A DNA stretch of 64,000 bases from an uncultured Pelagibacteraceae bacterium (GCA_902634775.1 CACPLG010000007.1:1-64000); one strand, 5' to 3'. Counted from the stretch's first letter, positions 46,142 to 55,072 are shown. A program made the numbers and translations. The notes: a model not told the origin generated them from the sequence alone.

Positions 46142-47254
46142 ATGTCAAATAAGAAGATTGTTAACAGTTGGAATGAGTGGGATCAGCTTAAGCATGTGAT
46201 TGTTGGAAGAGCAGACGGTTGTTGTATACCAGCACCAGAACCAGCTTTAGATGCAAAAGTTCCCGAAGACTCAGATATGAAAGGTCAATACGGACCACGG
46301 ACAAAAGATACAGTTGATAAAGCTAATCAACTTTTAAATGATTTTGCTTCCTTACTTGAAAAAAGAGGTATCAAAGTGGATAGACCAACTCCTTTAAATC
46401 ATAATCAAAAAGTTTCTACACCAGATTGGGAAGTTGAAAGTATGTTTGGTTGTATGCCTGCAAGAGATATAATTTTAACAGTTGGAAACGAAATGTTAGA
46501 AGCCACGATGAGCTATAGATGTAGATGGTTTGAATATTTAAATTACAGACCCCTACTTAAAAAATATTACGATCAAGATAAAAATATGAGACATGAGTCA
46601 GCTCCAAAACCTCGACTAACAGATGCAGATTATAGAAAGGATTATTTGTCTGATAAAATTGGTGTAAAAAAAAGACTGGAGTGGACTGAAAAAAAATTTT
46701 TTGTTACTACAGAAGAAGAACCATTATTTGATGCTGCGGATATATTAAGATTTGGTAAAGATTTAATAGTTCAACACGGTTTTACTACAAACTTGAGTGG
46801 AATTGATTGGTTAAGAAGACATTTCAAAAATCACAGGGTGCATGCTGTAAATTTTCCAGGAGATCCATATCCAATTCATATCGATGCAACTTTTACCCCT
46901 GTTACAGAAGGTATAATTATAAATAATCCTCAGCGAAAGTTACCAGCTTCACAGCGGAAACTTTTTGAAGATAATGGATGGAAAATATTAGACTCAGCTC
47001 AACCAGCTCATAATACGCCACCTCCATTATGCTATTCCTCAGTTTGGCTTTCAATGAATGTTCTCGTGTTAGATCCAAAAACAGTTTGTGTAGAAAAAAG
47101 TGAAGTTTACCAAGCAGAGCAATTGGATAAATTAGGTCTTGAAGTTGTCCCAGTGGAGATGAGAGATGCATATGCTTTTGGTGGTGGCCTTCACTGTTGT
47201 ACTGCAGATGTATATAGGGAAGGGGATTTAAAAGATTATTTTCCTAAACAATAA
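46142..47254 (+). CDS. Arginine:glycine amidinotransferase-like enzyme
   Basis: A 370-residue amidinotransferase close to eukaryotic AGAT and bacterial StrB1-type enzymes, which move the amidino group of arginine to an amine acceptor. Catalytic residues are visible: Asp200 (LFDAADILRFGKD), His246 (PIHIDATF) and nucleophile Cys352 (GGGLHCCTADV). The N-terminus VNSWNEWDQLKHVIVGRADG and GIDWLRRHFKNHRVH also follow the family. The acceptor could be glycine (giving guanidinoacetate) or another amine. It follows an EamA transporter directly and abuts a converging gene. Confidence 0.88.
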   Translation: MSNKKIVNSWNEWDQLKHVIVGRADGCCIPAPEPALDAKVPEDSDMKGQYGPRTKDTVDKANQLLNDFASLLEKRGIKVDRPTPLNHNQKVSTPDWEVESMFGCMPARDIILTVGNEMLEATMSYRCRWFEYLNYRPLLKKYYDQDKNMRHESAPKPRLTDADYRKDYLSDKIGVKKRLEWTEKKFFVTTEEEPLFDAADILRFGKDLIVQHGFTTNLSGIDWLRRHFKNHRVHAVNFPGDPYPIHIDATFTPVTEGIIINNPQRKLPASQRKLFEDNGWKILDSAQPAHNTPPPLCYSSVWLSMNVLVLDPKTVCVEKSEVYQAEQLDKLGLEVVPVEMRDAYAFGGGLHCCTADVYREGDLKDYFPKQ

Positions 47255-48010
47255 TTAGTTCTTAGAAGAGTTTTCAACATCGAGAGCCTCTAATTGCTGA
47301 GTGACCTCTTCACTGTTATTAGAGACCTCTTCACTGTTATTAGAGTAGTCAGCATCATTGCTTCTTTTATTACTTTCTCTCATTCTTAATCTTTCCTCTT
47401 TTAATTTTTCTTGCTCTTCTCTTGTTTTTTGTTCACGATCAAATTTTTCTTCCCATTCTCTTAATTTAAGCGCCTCAAGATTTCTTTTCTCTTGTTCTTT
47501 TTCTTCCCTTAATTTTTGTTCTCTTCTTTTTCGTCTTGTCTCTTTTAATTCTTTTTGTCTTTGCTCATCTTCTCTTACTTTTAGATCAACATCTTTACGA
47601 TTTTGTTCTTCAGATCTAATTTGAAGCTCTTTTTCTTTCTTTTTAAGATCCATCTCTTTATTTTTTTGTTCTTCCCCTTTAAACTTTAAATTTAATTCTT
47701 TTTCTTTTAATGAATTTTCTTTAGTTTTTAATTCATTGTCTTTTAATTCTAATTCTCTCTCTTTAAGCTTTAAATTTTCAAATTTTATCTGCAATTTTTC
47801 TTCTTGTTTTCTAAAATTATCTTCTTTAGCTCTTAATTCTTTTTTTTCTAAACTAAGTTTACTAAATTCCTGTTTCTTTAAATCTTTTTCTAATTGTTGT
47901 TGCTTAATCTTTTGATTATGTTTGTAATCTTTTATCGCACTCGAAGTAAAACTTGCGAGCTTTGAAAACGCACCGTGTTCAATTTTTTTTCTTTTTTTTT
48001 TTTTAGGCAT
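47255..48010 (-). CDS. Charged coiled-coil protein, unrecognised
   Basis: A 251-residue protein that is almost wholly a long charged helix (about 35-215), with repeating units such as KEKELNLKFKGEEQKNKEMD and LKKKEKELQIRSEEQNRKD, rich in Lys, Glu, Gln and Arg. It has no signal peptide. I start at the ATG at 48010; a TTG at 48034 would add eight residues. The first codons contain runs of 13 and 8 adenines. A 21-base tandem repeat encodes NNSEEVS near the C-terminus. Perhaps structural or nucleic-acid-binding; function unknown. Confidence 0.7.
   Translation of the reverse strand: MPKKKKRKKIEHGAFSKLASFTSSAIKDYKHNQKIKQQQLEKDLKKQEFSKLSLEKKELRAKEDNFRKQEEKLQIKFENLKLKERELELKDNELKTKENSLKEKELNLKFKGEEQKNKEMDLKKKEKELQIRSEEQNRKDVDLKVREDEQRQKELKETRRKRREQKLREEKEQEKRNLEALKLREWEEKFDREQKTREEQEKLKEERLRMRESNKRSNDADYSNNSEEVSNNSEEVTQQLEALDVENSSKN
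47303..47344. repeat. 21-base tandem repeat, two copies
   Basis: Two exact, adjacent 21-base copies (47303-47323 and 47324-47344) inside the coiled-coil gene, in frame, each encoding seven residues (NNSEEVS on the minus strand). It suggests recent slippage; copy number may vary between strains. Confidence 0.9.
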
Positions 48011-48105
48011 TCTTTTTTGTGCGCATTTAAGCAAATAAAATTAAATTCAACAAGATTAAATTTTCTTTATTGTTTAATTTGAGTTACAACTTTAAATAGA
48101 ATTTA

Positions 48106-49383
48106 TTATTTGATTTTTTCTGGCTCTTCAATGGGCTCAGTTGTAGGGTTTAACTCCATTCCAACAGGGGTAATCGTTGTAGGAACAGCAACAAACTGTG
48201 AGTCAGGATTTTCCTCCGATGGTCTTATTTTCATTCTATAAACCGCAAAAACACCAATTAAACAGTGGAATATAATAAGAAATACAAAAAATCCATTGTT
48301 CCCAATTAAATCCATTAACAAAGAACATAAAAACGGTCCGCTTATCGCACCCAAGCCAAAGGCAAATTGCAAACCTGCTCCTGCAGCAACAAACTTATCT
48401 CTAGTTATAAAATCATTGGTATGTGCAAGTATCAAAGAAAACATTGGTAAGCTACATACTGAAAAGGCTATTAAAAAAGTATAAAACCAAAACTTTGAAG
48501 ACCCCAGACCATCTGGTAAATACATTGTGCCAACTGAAAAGATTGCAAAGAAAGCAAATAATGCAGCTCCGAAAGTTGAATAAATAATAACTTTTCTTCT
48601 ATCAAATTTATCTGAAATGTAGCCCACAGGATATTGAGAGATAGCACCTGAAATTGCCAACATAAAAGTAACTAAAGATATATCAAATATACTAAAATTC
48701 ATTGAAGCCGCATAAACTGCTAATAAGGTAAACAATGCTGATTGAATTGTTCCGTAAAGAACAGAGCCCACCATTCCAAGAGGTGATGATGAATATAATT
48801 CTTTTAAACTCATACTTTTAATTTTCTTAAAAGTTGGTGGCTTTCTTTTAGTTAATAAAATTGGCAGAAGTGCTAGTGACATTAATACAGATATTAAAAT
48901 AAAAGGCTGAAAATTCTCAGGACTACTAAAATTTAATAAAAACATTCCTGTCCCCATAGATCCATATAAAATAATCATATAAATAGATAAAACTTTACCT
49001 CTATTTTTATTACTTGATCTATCGTTCAACCAGCTCTCAGCAATTGTATAGATTGAAACCATTGAGTATCCTGTAATCACTCTTAATAAGAACCAAGTTA
49101 GGGGATTTACAAAAACTGAGTGAACTAATATTGCAAGTGATGCTACAGATGCAAAAGCAGCAAATACTCTTATATGACCTACACCTGATATAACTGAAGG
49201 AACAGTTCTGGCACCTATAAAGTAACCTACAAAATAGCCAGACATCATAAATCCAGTTGAGGCAAGGCTAAATTCTTCAATAACTGCTCTAACTCCTAAT
49301 AAAGCATTTTGATAACCATAGGCAAGCATGATTGCACTCATACCCAAAAATAATGCCCAAGAATTTTTAAATACTTTATTCAT
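48106..49383 (-). CDS. Major facilitator superfamily transporter
   Basis: A 425-residue, 12-helix MFS protein resembling the YcaD-type group: ALLGVRAVIEEFSL in helix 1-2, VISGVGHIRVFAAFA, AESWLNDRSSNKNRGKVLSIYMI and PVGYISDKFDRRKVIIYSTFGA. A disordered acidic Pro/Glu/Thr tail of about 35 residues ends the protein. The substrate is not readable. It follows an EamA gene on the minus strand after a 58-base gap containing a hairpin. Confidence 0.85.
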   Translation of the reverse strand: MNKVFKNSWALFLGMSAIMLAYGYQNALLGVRAVIEEFSLASTGFMMSGYFVGYFIGARTVPSVISGVGHIRVFAAFASVASLAILVHSVFVNPLTWFLLRVITGYSMVSIYTIAESWLNDRSSNKNRGKVLSIYMIILYGSMGTGMFLLNFSSPENFQPFILISVLMSLALLPILLTKRKPPTFKKIKSMSLKELYSSSPLGMVGSVLYGTIQSALFTLLAVYAASMNFSIFDISLVTFMLAISGAISQYPVGYISDKFDRRKVIIYSTFGAALFAFFAIFSVGTMYLPDGLGSSKFWFYTFLIAFSVCSLPMFSLILAHTNDFITRDKFVAAGAGLQFAFGLGAISGPFLCSLLMDLIGNNGFFVFLIIFHCLIGVFAVYRMKIRPSEENPDSQFVAVPTTITPVGMELNPTTEPIEEPEKIK

Positions 49384-49399
49384 AAACTGGCAGCTTATT

Positions 49400-49428
49400 A
49401 TTTCTGATTTGAGACTAAATCAAGAAAT
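49400..49428 (-). other. Intercistronic hairpin between EamA and MFS genes
   Basis: ATTTCTGATTT (49400-49410) pairs with AAATCAAGAAAT (49417-49428) around the loop GAGACT, with one bulged A: 11 base pairs. No strong T-run follows on the minus strand, so partial termination or RNA processing is more likely than full termination. Confidence 0.4.
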
Positions 49429-49441
49429 TATTATGACGAAC

Positions 49442-50302
49442 TTATGACTTTTTCAATTTTAAGAAAGAGTGGGTAGCTATCGTTAATACAATTATAGCAC
49501 CCCCTACTATTGTTTCAGGTGTAGGCTGCTCTTTAATAATGAGCCAGACCCAAATCGGACCTATTATAGTTTCCAACAAGAAAAATAAGTTTACCTCTGC
49601 TGCTGTTATAAATCTAGGTGCTATAGTAACAAGAACGAATGGTATAGCCACACACATTACACACATTAATGGAACAATATAAATATCGTTATTATTCAGA
49701 GAATAATCTTTTACAAAAAGCATTGCAAAAAGAGCTATGATTAACTTTCCAACAACTGCAGAGGGAACTAGGTTCAGTTTCTTTGCTGATCTAATTATAA
49801 CAGCACCCACTGCTAGACCCATGGCAGCAACAAATCCTAAAATATCTCCAAAAAAATTTCCTAACTTAATTGAGTCGTAAAAAATATACAGTGCAGCAAA
49901 AAAAGTTATAAAAATTGCTAACCAGGTTTTTTTATCAGGATTTTCTTTAAGGAAAAATGACCCAAGAATGGCAGATAACATTGGTGCTGTAGCAATCATT
50001 ATCAAAGTATTAGCAACATTTGTATTTTGAATTGAAACAACAAAAGCAATGTTGGTAACTGAAAAAGTTAAAACGTAGGCAAAACCATAATAGCCATTTG
50101 ATCTTAATAAATTAAAAAATTTTAATCTGTAAATTAAAAGCATTCCAATAAAAACTAAAACAAACGGTATGATGCCCCTATAAAAAACCAAACTCCAAGT
50201 CTCAACATTAGATAGCCTAATAAACAAAGAGTCTGGCGTTATAAATATCACGGCCACAAAAGCCATCAAAGACCCTTTTTTTTGGTCAGTTAAACTATTC
50301 AT
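49442..50302 (-). CDS. EamA/DMT-family transporter
   Basis: A 286-residue DMT protein with ten helices; VETWSLVFYRGIIPFVLVF and SAILGSFFLKENPDKKTWLAIF mark repeat 1, and AAEVNLFFLLETIIGPIWVWLIIKEQP repeat 2. Its start overlaps the gshB stop by four bases, so it is translated with glutathione synthesis. Export of glutathione, a cysteine compound or a conjugate is possible but is inference from position. Confidence 0.85.
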   Translation of the reverse strand: MNSLTDQKKGSLMAFVAVIFITPDSLFIRLSNVETWSLVFYRGIIPFVLVFIGMLLIYRLKFFNLLRSNGYYGFAYVLTFSVTNIAFVVSIQNTNVANTLIMIATAPMLSAILGSFFLKENPDKKTWLAIFITFFAALYIFYDSIKLGNFFGDILGFVAAMGLAVGAVIIRSAKKLNLVPSAVVGKLIIALFAMLFVKDYSLNNNDIYIVPLMCVMCVAIPFVLVTIAPRFITAAEVNLFFLLETIIGPIWVWLIIKEQPTPETIVGGAIIVLTIATHSFLKLKKS

Positions 50303-51234
50303 GCTTTAAGTTCTTTCCAAAAAGTTTTTGCTAGATTTTTACCTGATAGATCGTAATAAGTTTTTATTCCTGTTGGGGATGTAACATTTATATCACCATT
50401 TAGTTTTTGATCAATCAAGTCAATTCCAGCAAAAAAAATGTTTTCTTTTTTTAAATCTTTAGCAATTAAATTTGAAATTTGCTTTTCTACTTTAGTTAAT
50501 TTTGTATTGATTACTTTCGCACCCTTACTCATATTACTTAAAAATGATCCTTTTTTTGGAATTCTTGAAATAACACCACATAGTTTCCCGTTTATAACAA
50601 AAACTCTTTTGTCTCCATTTCTTATTTTTGGAAGATATTTTTGACACATAATATGACCGTTTTTTTTAACAAATCTTTTAATTAGATTTAATTTAAATCT
50701 GGTTAATAAATGAATATCATTTCCACTGTAACCATGAATAGGTTTTAAGATTACCTTTTTGTTTTTTTTAAAAAAAGCCTTAATTTCATTAATGTTTTGA
50801 GTAAATATAGTGTTAGGCATATATTTTTGATACCTAGACGAGTATAACTTTTCAGAAATACTTCTAATAGATGTTGGATCATTTATTATTTTAACCTTGG
50901 TTCTTATCGAGTCTAAAATATAAGTTGTTGAGATATACTCAAGATTAAATGGTGGATTTTGACGAATAAGAATAAACTTACATTTTACAAGTTCAAGAGT
51001 CTTTTTTTTTAAAACTTTAAAGAATTTTTTTTTATTATAATTAATAGTTACGAAATATCCTTTAGCTACCACTTTTGAATTAATAATTGAGAGATTTTTT
51101 GGCTCATAATAGAAAATTTTATAGCTTTTATTTTGAATTTCATTAGCTAAAAAAATACTAGTATCTGTTTCAGCATTTAACTTGGAAGGATTATCTCCTT
51201 GAATAGCAACAATTTTATTTGTCATATAATTCAT
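50299..51234 (-). CDS. gshB: Glutathione synthetase
   Basis: The ATP-grasp enzyme joins glycine to gamma-glutamylcysteine. The N-terminal domain reads IVAIQGDNPSKLNAETDTSIFLANEIQNK; VILKPIHGYSGNDIHLL, QKYLPKIRNGDKRVFVINGK and the terminal NVTSPTGIKTYYDLSGKNLA are GshB signatures. At 311 residues it is standard. It overlaps the end of gshA by 20 bases; Met4 (51225) is an alternative start. It needs glycine, which links it to the riboswitch-controlled glycine economy. Confidence 0.95.
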   Translation of the reverse strand: MNYMTNKIVAIQGDNPSKLNAETDTSIFLANEIQNKSYKIFYYEPKNLSIINSKVVAKGYFVTINYNKKKFFKVLKKKTLELVKCKFILIRQNPPFNLEYISTTYILDSIRTKVKIINDPTSIRSISEKLYSSRYQKYMPNTIFTQNINEIKAFFKKNKKVILKPIHGYSGNDIHLLTRFKLNLIKRFVKKNGHIMCQKYLPKIRNGDKRVFVINGKLCGVISRIPKKGSFLSNMSKGAKVINTKLTKVEKQISNLIAKDLKKENIFFAGIDLIDQKLNGDINVTSPTGIKTYYDLSGKNLAKTFWKELKA

Positions 51235-52525
51235 CTAAATTTTCATTTTTTGAAAATTTGTTAATCATATGATCTGCATTTGTTATCTTATTATCAATTA
51301 CTTTTTGTAAGTGGTTTAAAAAAACTGTTTCGTTATTTCCTTTTTTATTTAAAATATCTCTATTTTTTAAACCTTTTCTAGCCAAATTAAGTAGGATAGA
51401 AGACCAATAATATAGATCTTTACCCATTAATTGAGTGTTAAATCCTTTTTTTGGAGCTTCCAAATAAGCATTAATTATTTTGTCTTTATCCCAATTGGAA
51501 ACTAATTCGTGAACTTCATCTAAATTTCCGTAAAGTATACCTATGTTAAAAGCGGGTCCTGCACACAAACACTCCCAGCCACATGAATCCATAGATCTTA
51601 TCTCAATATATTTTTTAAGTCTATTTTCAGTAAAAATTGTACTCAAATGAGTTGCTAAATCTTCTTGGGTTGGAAGTCTATTGTTAATTTCATCGATTTT
51701 TCCTTCCATAAAATCTTTAAAAATATATTTTCTACCAGAAATATATTGATCGTTATGTTTTAAAAATAATATTGGAAAGTTTATTACAAAATCAGCATAC
51801 TTTTCAAAATTTAAATTTTCTAAAAATAATTTGGGCAATCCAGCTCTTGAAGTACTTTGCCAAATTTTAGATCTATAAGATAAATAGTTGCTATTTTTTT
51901 TTTCAACAATTGAGGAATTGGCAAACAGAGAGATTGCAATAGGCACTATAGAATTAACTATCTTAAACTTTTTAACAAAATCTTCCTCAGAATTAAAATC
52001 TATATTAAGTTGAGTTCCACATGTTCGATACATCATATCTAAACTTAACTCGCCACCTAAAGGCATATCTTGTGTCATTATTTTATATCTTTGTTTTGGA
52101 TTATTGGGAATTTCATTTAATTTTGATATAGGATCAAATCCTGCACTAACAATATTCAGATTTAATTTTTTTGTTACTTGTTTGAGTTCAAACAAATAAT
52201 TTTGTGACTCTGCGCATGCCTCATGCATATTATTTAACTTATCTCCGGATAACTCAATTTGATTTCCTGGTTCTAATGTAATATTTCTTCCACCTTTATT
52301 TAAAGCGACAATATTTTCTTTCTCAAAAACAGGATTCCACCCAAATTCCATCAGAGCTGAAAACATTTCTTTGATTTTTAAATAGTCAATTCTTTTGTTG
52401 TTATTTTTATTGAATAAAAACTTTTCATGCTCTACACCAATTTTAAAATTTCTAGTATTTTTTATTCCAGTCTTAAAATATTCAATAATTTCTTCTTTTT
52501 TGACAAACATTTTTTTTGAAAACAA
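51215..52525 (-). CDS. gshA: Glutamate-cysteine ligase, plant/alphaproteobacterial type
   Basis: This catalyses the first and rate-limiting step of glutathione synthesis. The 436-residue protein belongs to the class found in plants and alphaproteobacteria, unrelated in length and motifs to enterobacterial GshA. Blocks: KIGVEHEKFLF, ITLEPGNQIELSGD, MYRTCGTQLNIDF, FTENRLKKYIEIRSMDSCGWECLCAGPAFNIG. In plants this class is redox-regulated by a disulfide; several cysteines are present here, but regulation is unproven. It lies six bases after the HD-domain gene. Confidence 0.95.
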   Translation of the reverse strand: MFSKKMFVKKEEIIEYFKTGIKNTRNFKIGVEHEKFLFNKNNNKRIDYLKIKEMFSALMEFGWNPVFEKENIVALNKGGRNITLEPGNQIELSGDKLNNMHEACAESQNYLFELKQVTKKLNLNIVSAGFDPISKLNEIPNNPKQRYKIMTQDMPLGGELSLDMMYRTCGTQLNIDFNSEEDFVKKFKIVNSIVPIAISLFANSSIVEKKNSNYLSYRSKIWQSTSRAGLPKLFLENLNFEKYADFVINFPILFLKHNDQYISGRKYIFKDFMEGKIDEINNRLPTQEDLATHLSTIFTENRLKKYIEIRSMDSCGWECLCAGPAFNIGILYGNLDEVHELVSNWDKDKIINAYLEAPKKGFNTQLMGKDLYYWSSILLNLARKGLKNRDILNKKGNNETVFLNHLQKVIDNKITNADHMINKFSKNENLDELYDK

Positions 52526-52531
52526 AGTTTT

Positions 52532-53089
52532 TTAAAGTGAAGAATATGGTTTTCTAGCAAATATTCTTTTCACCATTGGTGCAAATTCATCTAAACTCAT
52601 GCTTTTGTATTCTGGATCAAACGAACATTGATCATATTTTTCACAAAAATTTATTGTATCTTGATAATACTTGTGATCTTTATATTTATCTCTTTTAAAT
52701 CGGTCAGCTCCAAAATGATGAGCGTAATAATACATTTGAAATTCACCATGTTTTTCAATTATCCAATGAGTTTTTTCAGATACATAAGGCTTTAATACTG
52801 ATGCCGCATACTCTGAGTGGTTTAAAGGAGCTAATTCATCCCCAATATCATGCAATAAACACGCAACAACCATCTCTTCACTTTCATTATTTCTAAAAGC
52901 TCTTGTAGCACTTTGTAAAGAATGCTCTAATCTTGTGATCTTATAACCCTCTAAAGTTGTCGTCATTCTAGATAAAAAATTTAGTATTCTGTCAGCTGTC
53001 TCACCAACATATTCTTTTTCTAATTTATCTAAAAAAAGATAGTCCTCTTTGGAACCGTTTTTCATTTCTGTAAAATTTACTTTTTTCAT
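52532..53089 (-). CDS. HD-domain protein with PhnZ-type diiron oxygenase pattern
   Basis: A 185-residue HD-fold protein. Residues align well with PhnZ-like mixed-valent diiron oxygenases: Tyr27 and Glu30 in YVGE, His56 in LEHSLQSA, His80-Asp81 in LLHDIGD, His91, His114 and Asp153. The Tyr-x-x-Glu signature separates these oxygenases from HD phosphohydrolases. Lys108 of PhnZ, which contacts phosphonate, corresponds to Gln118 here, so the substrate probably differs. It sits between purF (2-base gap) and gshA (6-base gap). A plain HD hydrolase remains possible. Confidence 0.75.
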   Translation of the reverse strand: MKKVNFTEMKNGSKEDYLFLDKLEKEYVGETADRILNFLSRMTTTLEGYKITRLEHSLQSATRAFRNNESEEMVVACLLHDIGDELAPLNHSEYAASVLKPYVSEKTHWIIEKHGEFQMYYYAHHFGADRFKRDKYKDHKYYQDTINFCEKYDQCSFDPEYKSMSLDEFAPMVKRIFARKPYSSL

Positions 53090-53091
53090 AT

Positions 53092-54573
53092 TTAATTATT
53101 AGACTTTGTACTTAATAAAGACAACTGTGTCACTTTATTATCACCTAAGTCATCAATCAATTTTACAGGATAATCACCTGTAAAATAGTGATCGGTTAAC
53201 TGCGGGTATGTGGAATTTCTTTTTTCATAACCCATTGCTCTATACAAACCGTCAACACTTAAGAATTTAAGAGATTTTGCATCTATATATTTGCAGATCT
53301 CTTCATTAGTTTTATTAGCTGCTAAAAGCTCTTTTTTTGTGGGCGTATCAACACCATAGAAGTCTGGAAATCTAATTTCAGGTGATGCAATTCTTACATG
53401 CACTTCTTTTGCTCCAAAGTCATATAACATTTTTACTATTTTATGTGAAGTCGTACCTCTTACTAAAGAATCATCGACTAAGACAATTTTTTTATTTTTG
53501 ATTGTCGATTTATTTGCGTTCAACTTTAATCTGACCCCAAGGCTTCTTATCTTTTGAGCTGGTTCAATAAAAGTTCTTCCCACATAATGATTTCTTATTA
53601 AACCAAGGTCAAAATTAATTTTTTCATGTTGGCTATAACCAATTGCCGCAGCATTCCCTGAGTCTGGAACAGGAACTACTAAATCAGCATCAATACTGGT
53701 TTCTTTTGCAAGTTCTACACCAAAATTTTTTCTATATTCATATGCACATTTTCCATTTAAAAGACTATCTGGTCTTGAAAAATATATATATTCAAAAACA
53801 CATGGTCTTATTTTTTTTAATGGAAATGGTTTTAAACTAATAAGTTTTTTATTTTCAACATAAACTATTTCACCATTTTCAACATCTCTAATATATTTAG
53901 CTCCTATAATATCTAATGCACAAGTTTCGGAAGCAAAAACATAAGAATCTTTAATTTTCCCTATTACCAAAGGTCTTATTCCAAAAGGATCTCTTACTCC
54001 AATTAGTAAATCTCTTGCTAACATTACAAGAGCATAACCTCCTTGTATTTGAAATAAGGCATCGATAATTTTATCTATAACTTTTCCTCTTTTTGATCTT
54101 GCAATTAACTGGACGATTGTTTCAGTATCAGACGTAGTATAAAAAATTGCACCATCTTCGACTAATTTTCTTCTAAGAGTTATTGCATTTGTAAGATTAC
54201 CATTATGAGCTACTCCAATTCCTCCAGTATTAGTATCTGCATAAAAAGGTTGAATATTTCTTAATGTTGTACCTCCAGTGGTACTGTATCTATTGTGAGC
54301 AATAGCGAAGTTACCTGGCAGAGATTTTAAAACTTCTTCTTTGTTAAAATTATCACCGACTAATCCAAATCTTTTTTCTGAGTGATATTTTTTTCCGTCA
54401 AAGGTTACGACTCCACAACCTTCTTGTCCTCTATGTTGTAAAGCATGTAAACCAAGTGTAGAAAGTGTTGATGCATCTTGGTTGTCACTTATACCAAAAA
54501 CACCACATTCCTCTTTTAGTTTTGGATTAAAGTTCTTGAACTTTCTCTTTAGTATCTTGGTAATTTTCTTCAT
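53092..54573 (-). CDS. purF: Amidophosphoribosyltransferase
   Basis: The first committed step of purine synthesis: glutamine-dependent formation of phosphoribosylamine. A 22-residue leader precedes Cys23 (KEECGVFGI), the glutaminase nucleophile exposed by leader removal in this class. IAHNRYSTTG, GIGVAHNGNLTNA and the PRPP-binding IVLVDDSLVRGTTS follow. At 493 residues it is the Bacillus-like form. Its start lies 47 bases inside the upstream cvpA gene, in a different frame, the same neighbour order as cvpA-purF in E. coli. Confidence 0.95.
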   Translation of the reverse strand: MKKITKILKRKFKNFNPKLKEECGVFGISDNQDASTLSTLGLHALQHRGQEGCGVVTFDGKKYHSEKRFGLVGDNFNKEEVLKSLPGNFAIAHNRYSTTGGTTLRNIQPFYADTNTGGIGVAHNGNLTNAITLRRKLVEDGAIFYTTSDTETIVQLIARSKRGKVIDKIIDALFQIQGGYALVMLARDLLIGVRDPFGIRPLVIGKIKDSYVFASETCALDIIGAKYIRDVENGEIVYVENKKLISLKPFPLKKIRPCVFEYIYFSRPDSLLNGKCAYEYRKNFGVELAKETSIDADLVVPVPDSGNAAAIGYSQHEKINFDLGLIRNHYVGRTFIEPAQKIRSLGVRLKLNANKSTIKNKKIVLVDDSLVRGTTSHKIVKMLYDFGAKEVHVRIASPEIRFPDFYGVDTPTKKELLAANKTNEEICKYIDAKSLKFLSVDGLYRAMGYEKRNSTYPQLTDHYFTGDYPVKLIDDLGDNKVTQLSLLSTKSNN

Positions 54574-55072
54574 TCGGGAATTCTTTTATTAAATAATTGC
54601 TTCCCTTGAGAACATAAGGAAAGCTTATTGATTGGTCAAGATTTATTGGCCACTTATTATGATTGTATATGATGTCTATTGTTGCAAAAATACATACTGA
54701 AATAACGTAAGCTCTTAAAAATCCAAAAAAGAATCCAAATATTTTATCTAAAGCACCAATTCCTGAGTAGTTTACTGCTTTACTGATTCCTTTGTTAATC
54801 ATTAACACAATGAATAAAACAATTATAAAAATACTTAAACCAAGCACAATATCTAAAACATATTCATTATCCAAAATGCCTTCAACAAAAGGTTTAGCTT
54901 TTGGAAACAAGTAAAGAGCAACAACGTATGAAAACAACCACTTACTAGCTGATAAAACACTTAAAACAAAACCTTTAGATGAACATTTAATTAAAGACAA
55001 TATTGTGAGAGTTAGATAAATGAGATCGAACAATTGAAATTTGTCAAAAAAATTCAAAAACTGATCAAACAT
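54527..55072 (-). CDS. cvpA: CvpA-family membrane protein
   Basis: A 181-residue inner-membrane protein with four helices. FDLIYLTLTILSLIKCSSKGFVLSVLSASKWLFSYVVALYLFP matches the CvpA domain, as does VNYSGIGALDKIFGFFFGFLRAYVI. Named for colicin V production in E. coli; roles in envelope homeostasis are reported elsewhere. The C-terminal 47 bases overlap purF. It begins within the last codons of the RND exporter gene (8-base overlap). Confidence 0.9.
   Translation of the reverse strand: MFDQFLNFFDKFQLFDLIYLTLTILSLIKCSSKGFVLSVLSASKWLFSYVVALYLFPKAKPFVEGILDNEYVLDIVLGLSIFIIVLFIVLMINKGISKAVNYSGIGALDKIFGFFFGFLRAYVISVCIFATIDIIYNHNKWPINLDQSISFPYVLKGSNYLIKEFPNEENYQDTKEKVQEL

Noticed and set aside
47358-47624. 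Ser/Leu/Phe-rich frame antisense to the coiled-coil gene
   Set aside because: It is the complement of Lys/Glu-rich codons (CTT, TTC, TCT); no independent evidence of coding.
48011-48034. TTG start adding eight residues to the coiled-coil protein
   Set aside because: An ATG with a strongly basic N-terminus follows; the extension adds only MLKCAQKR and has no ribosome site.
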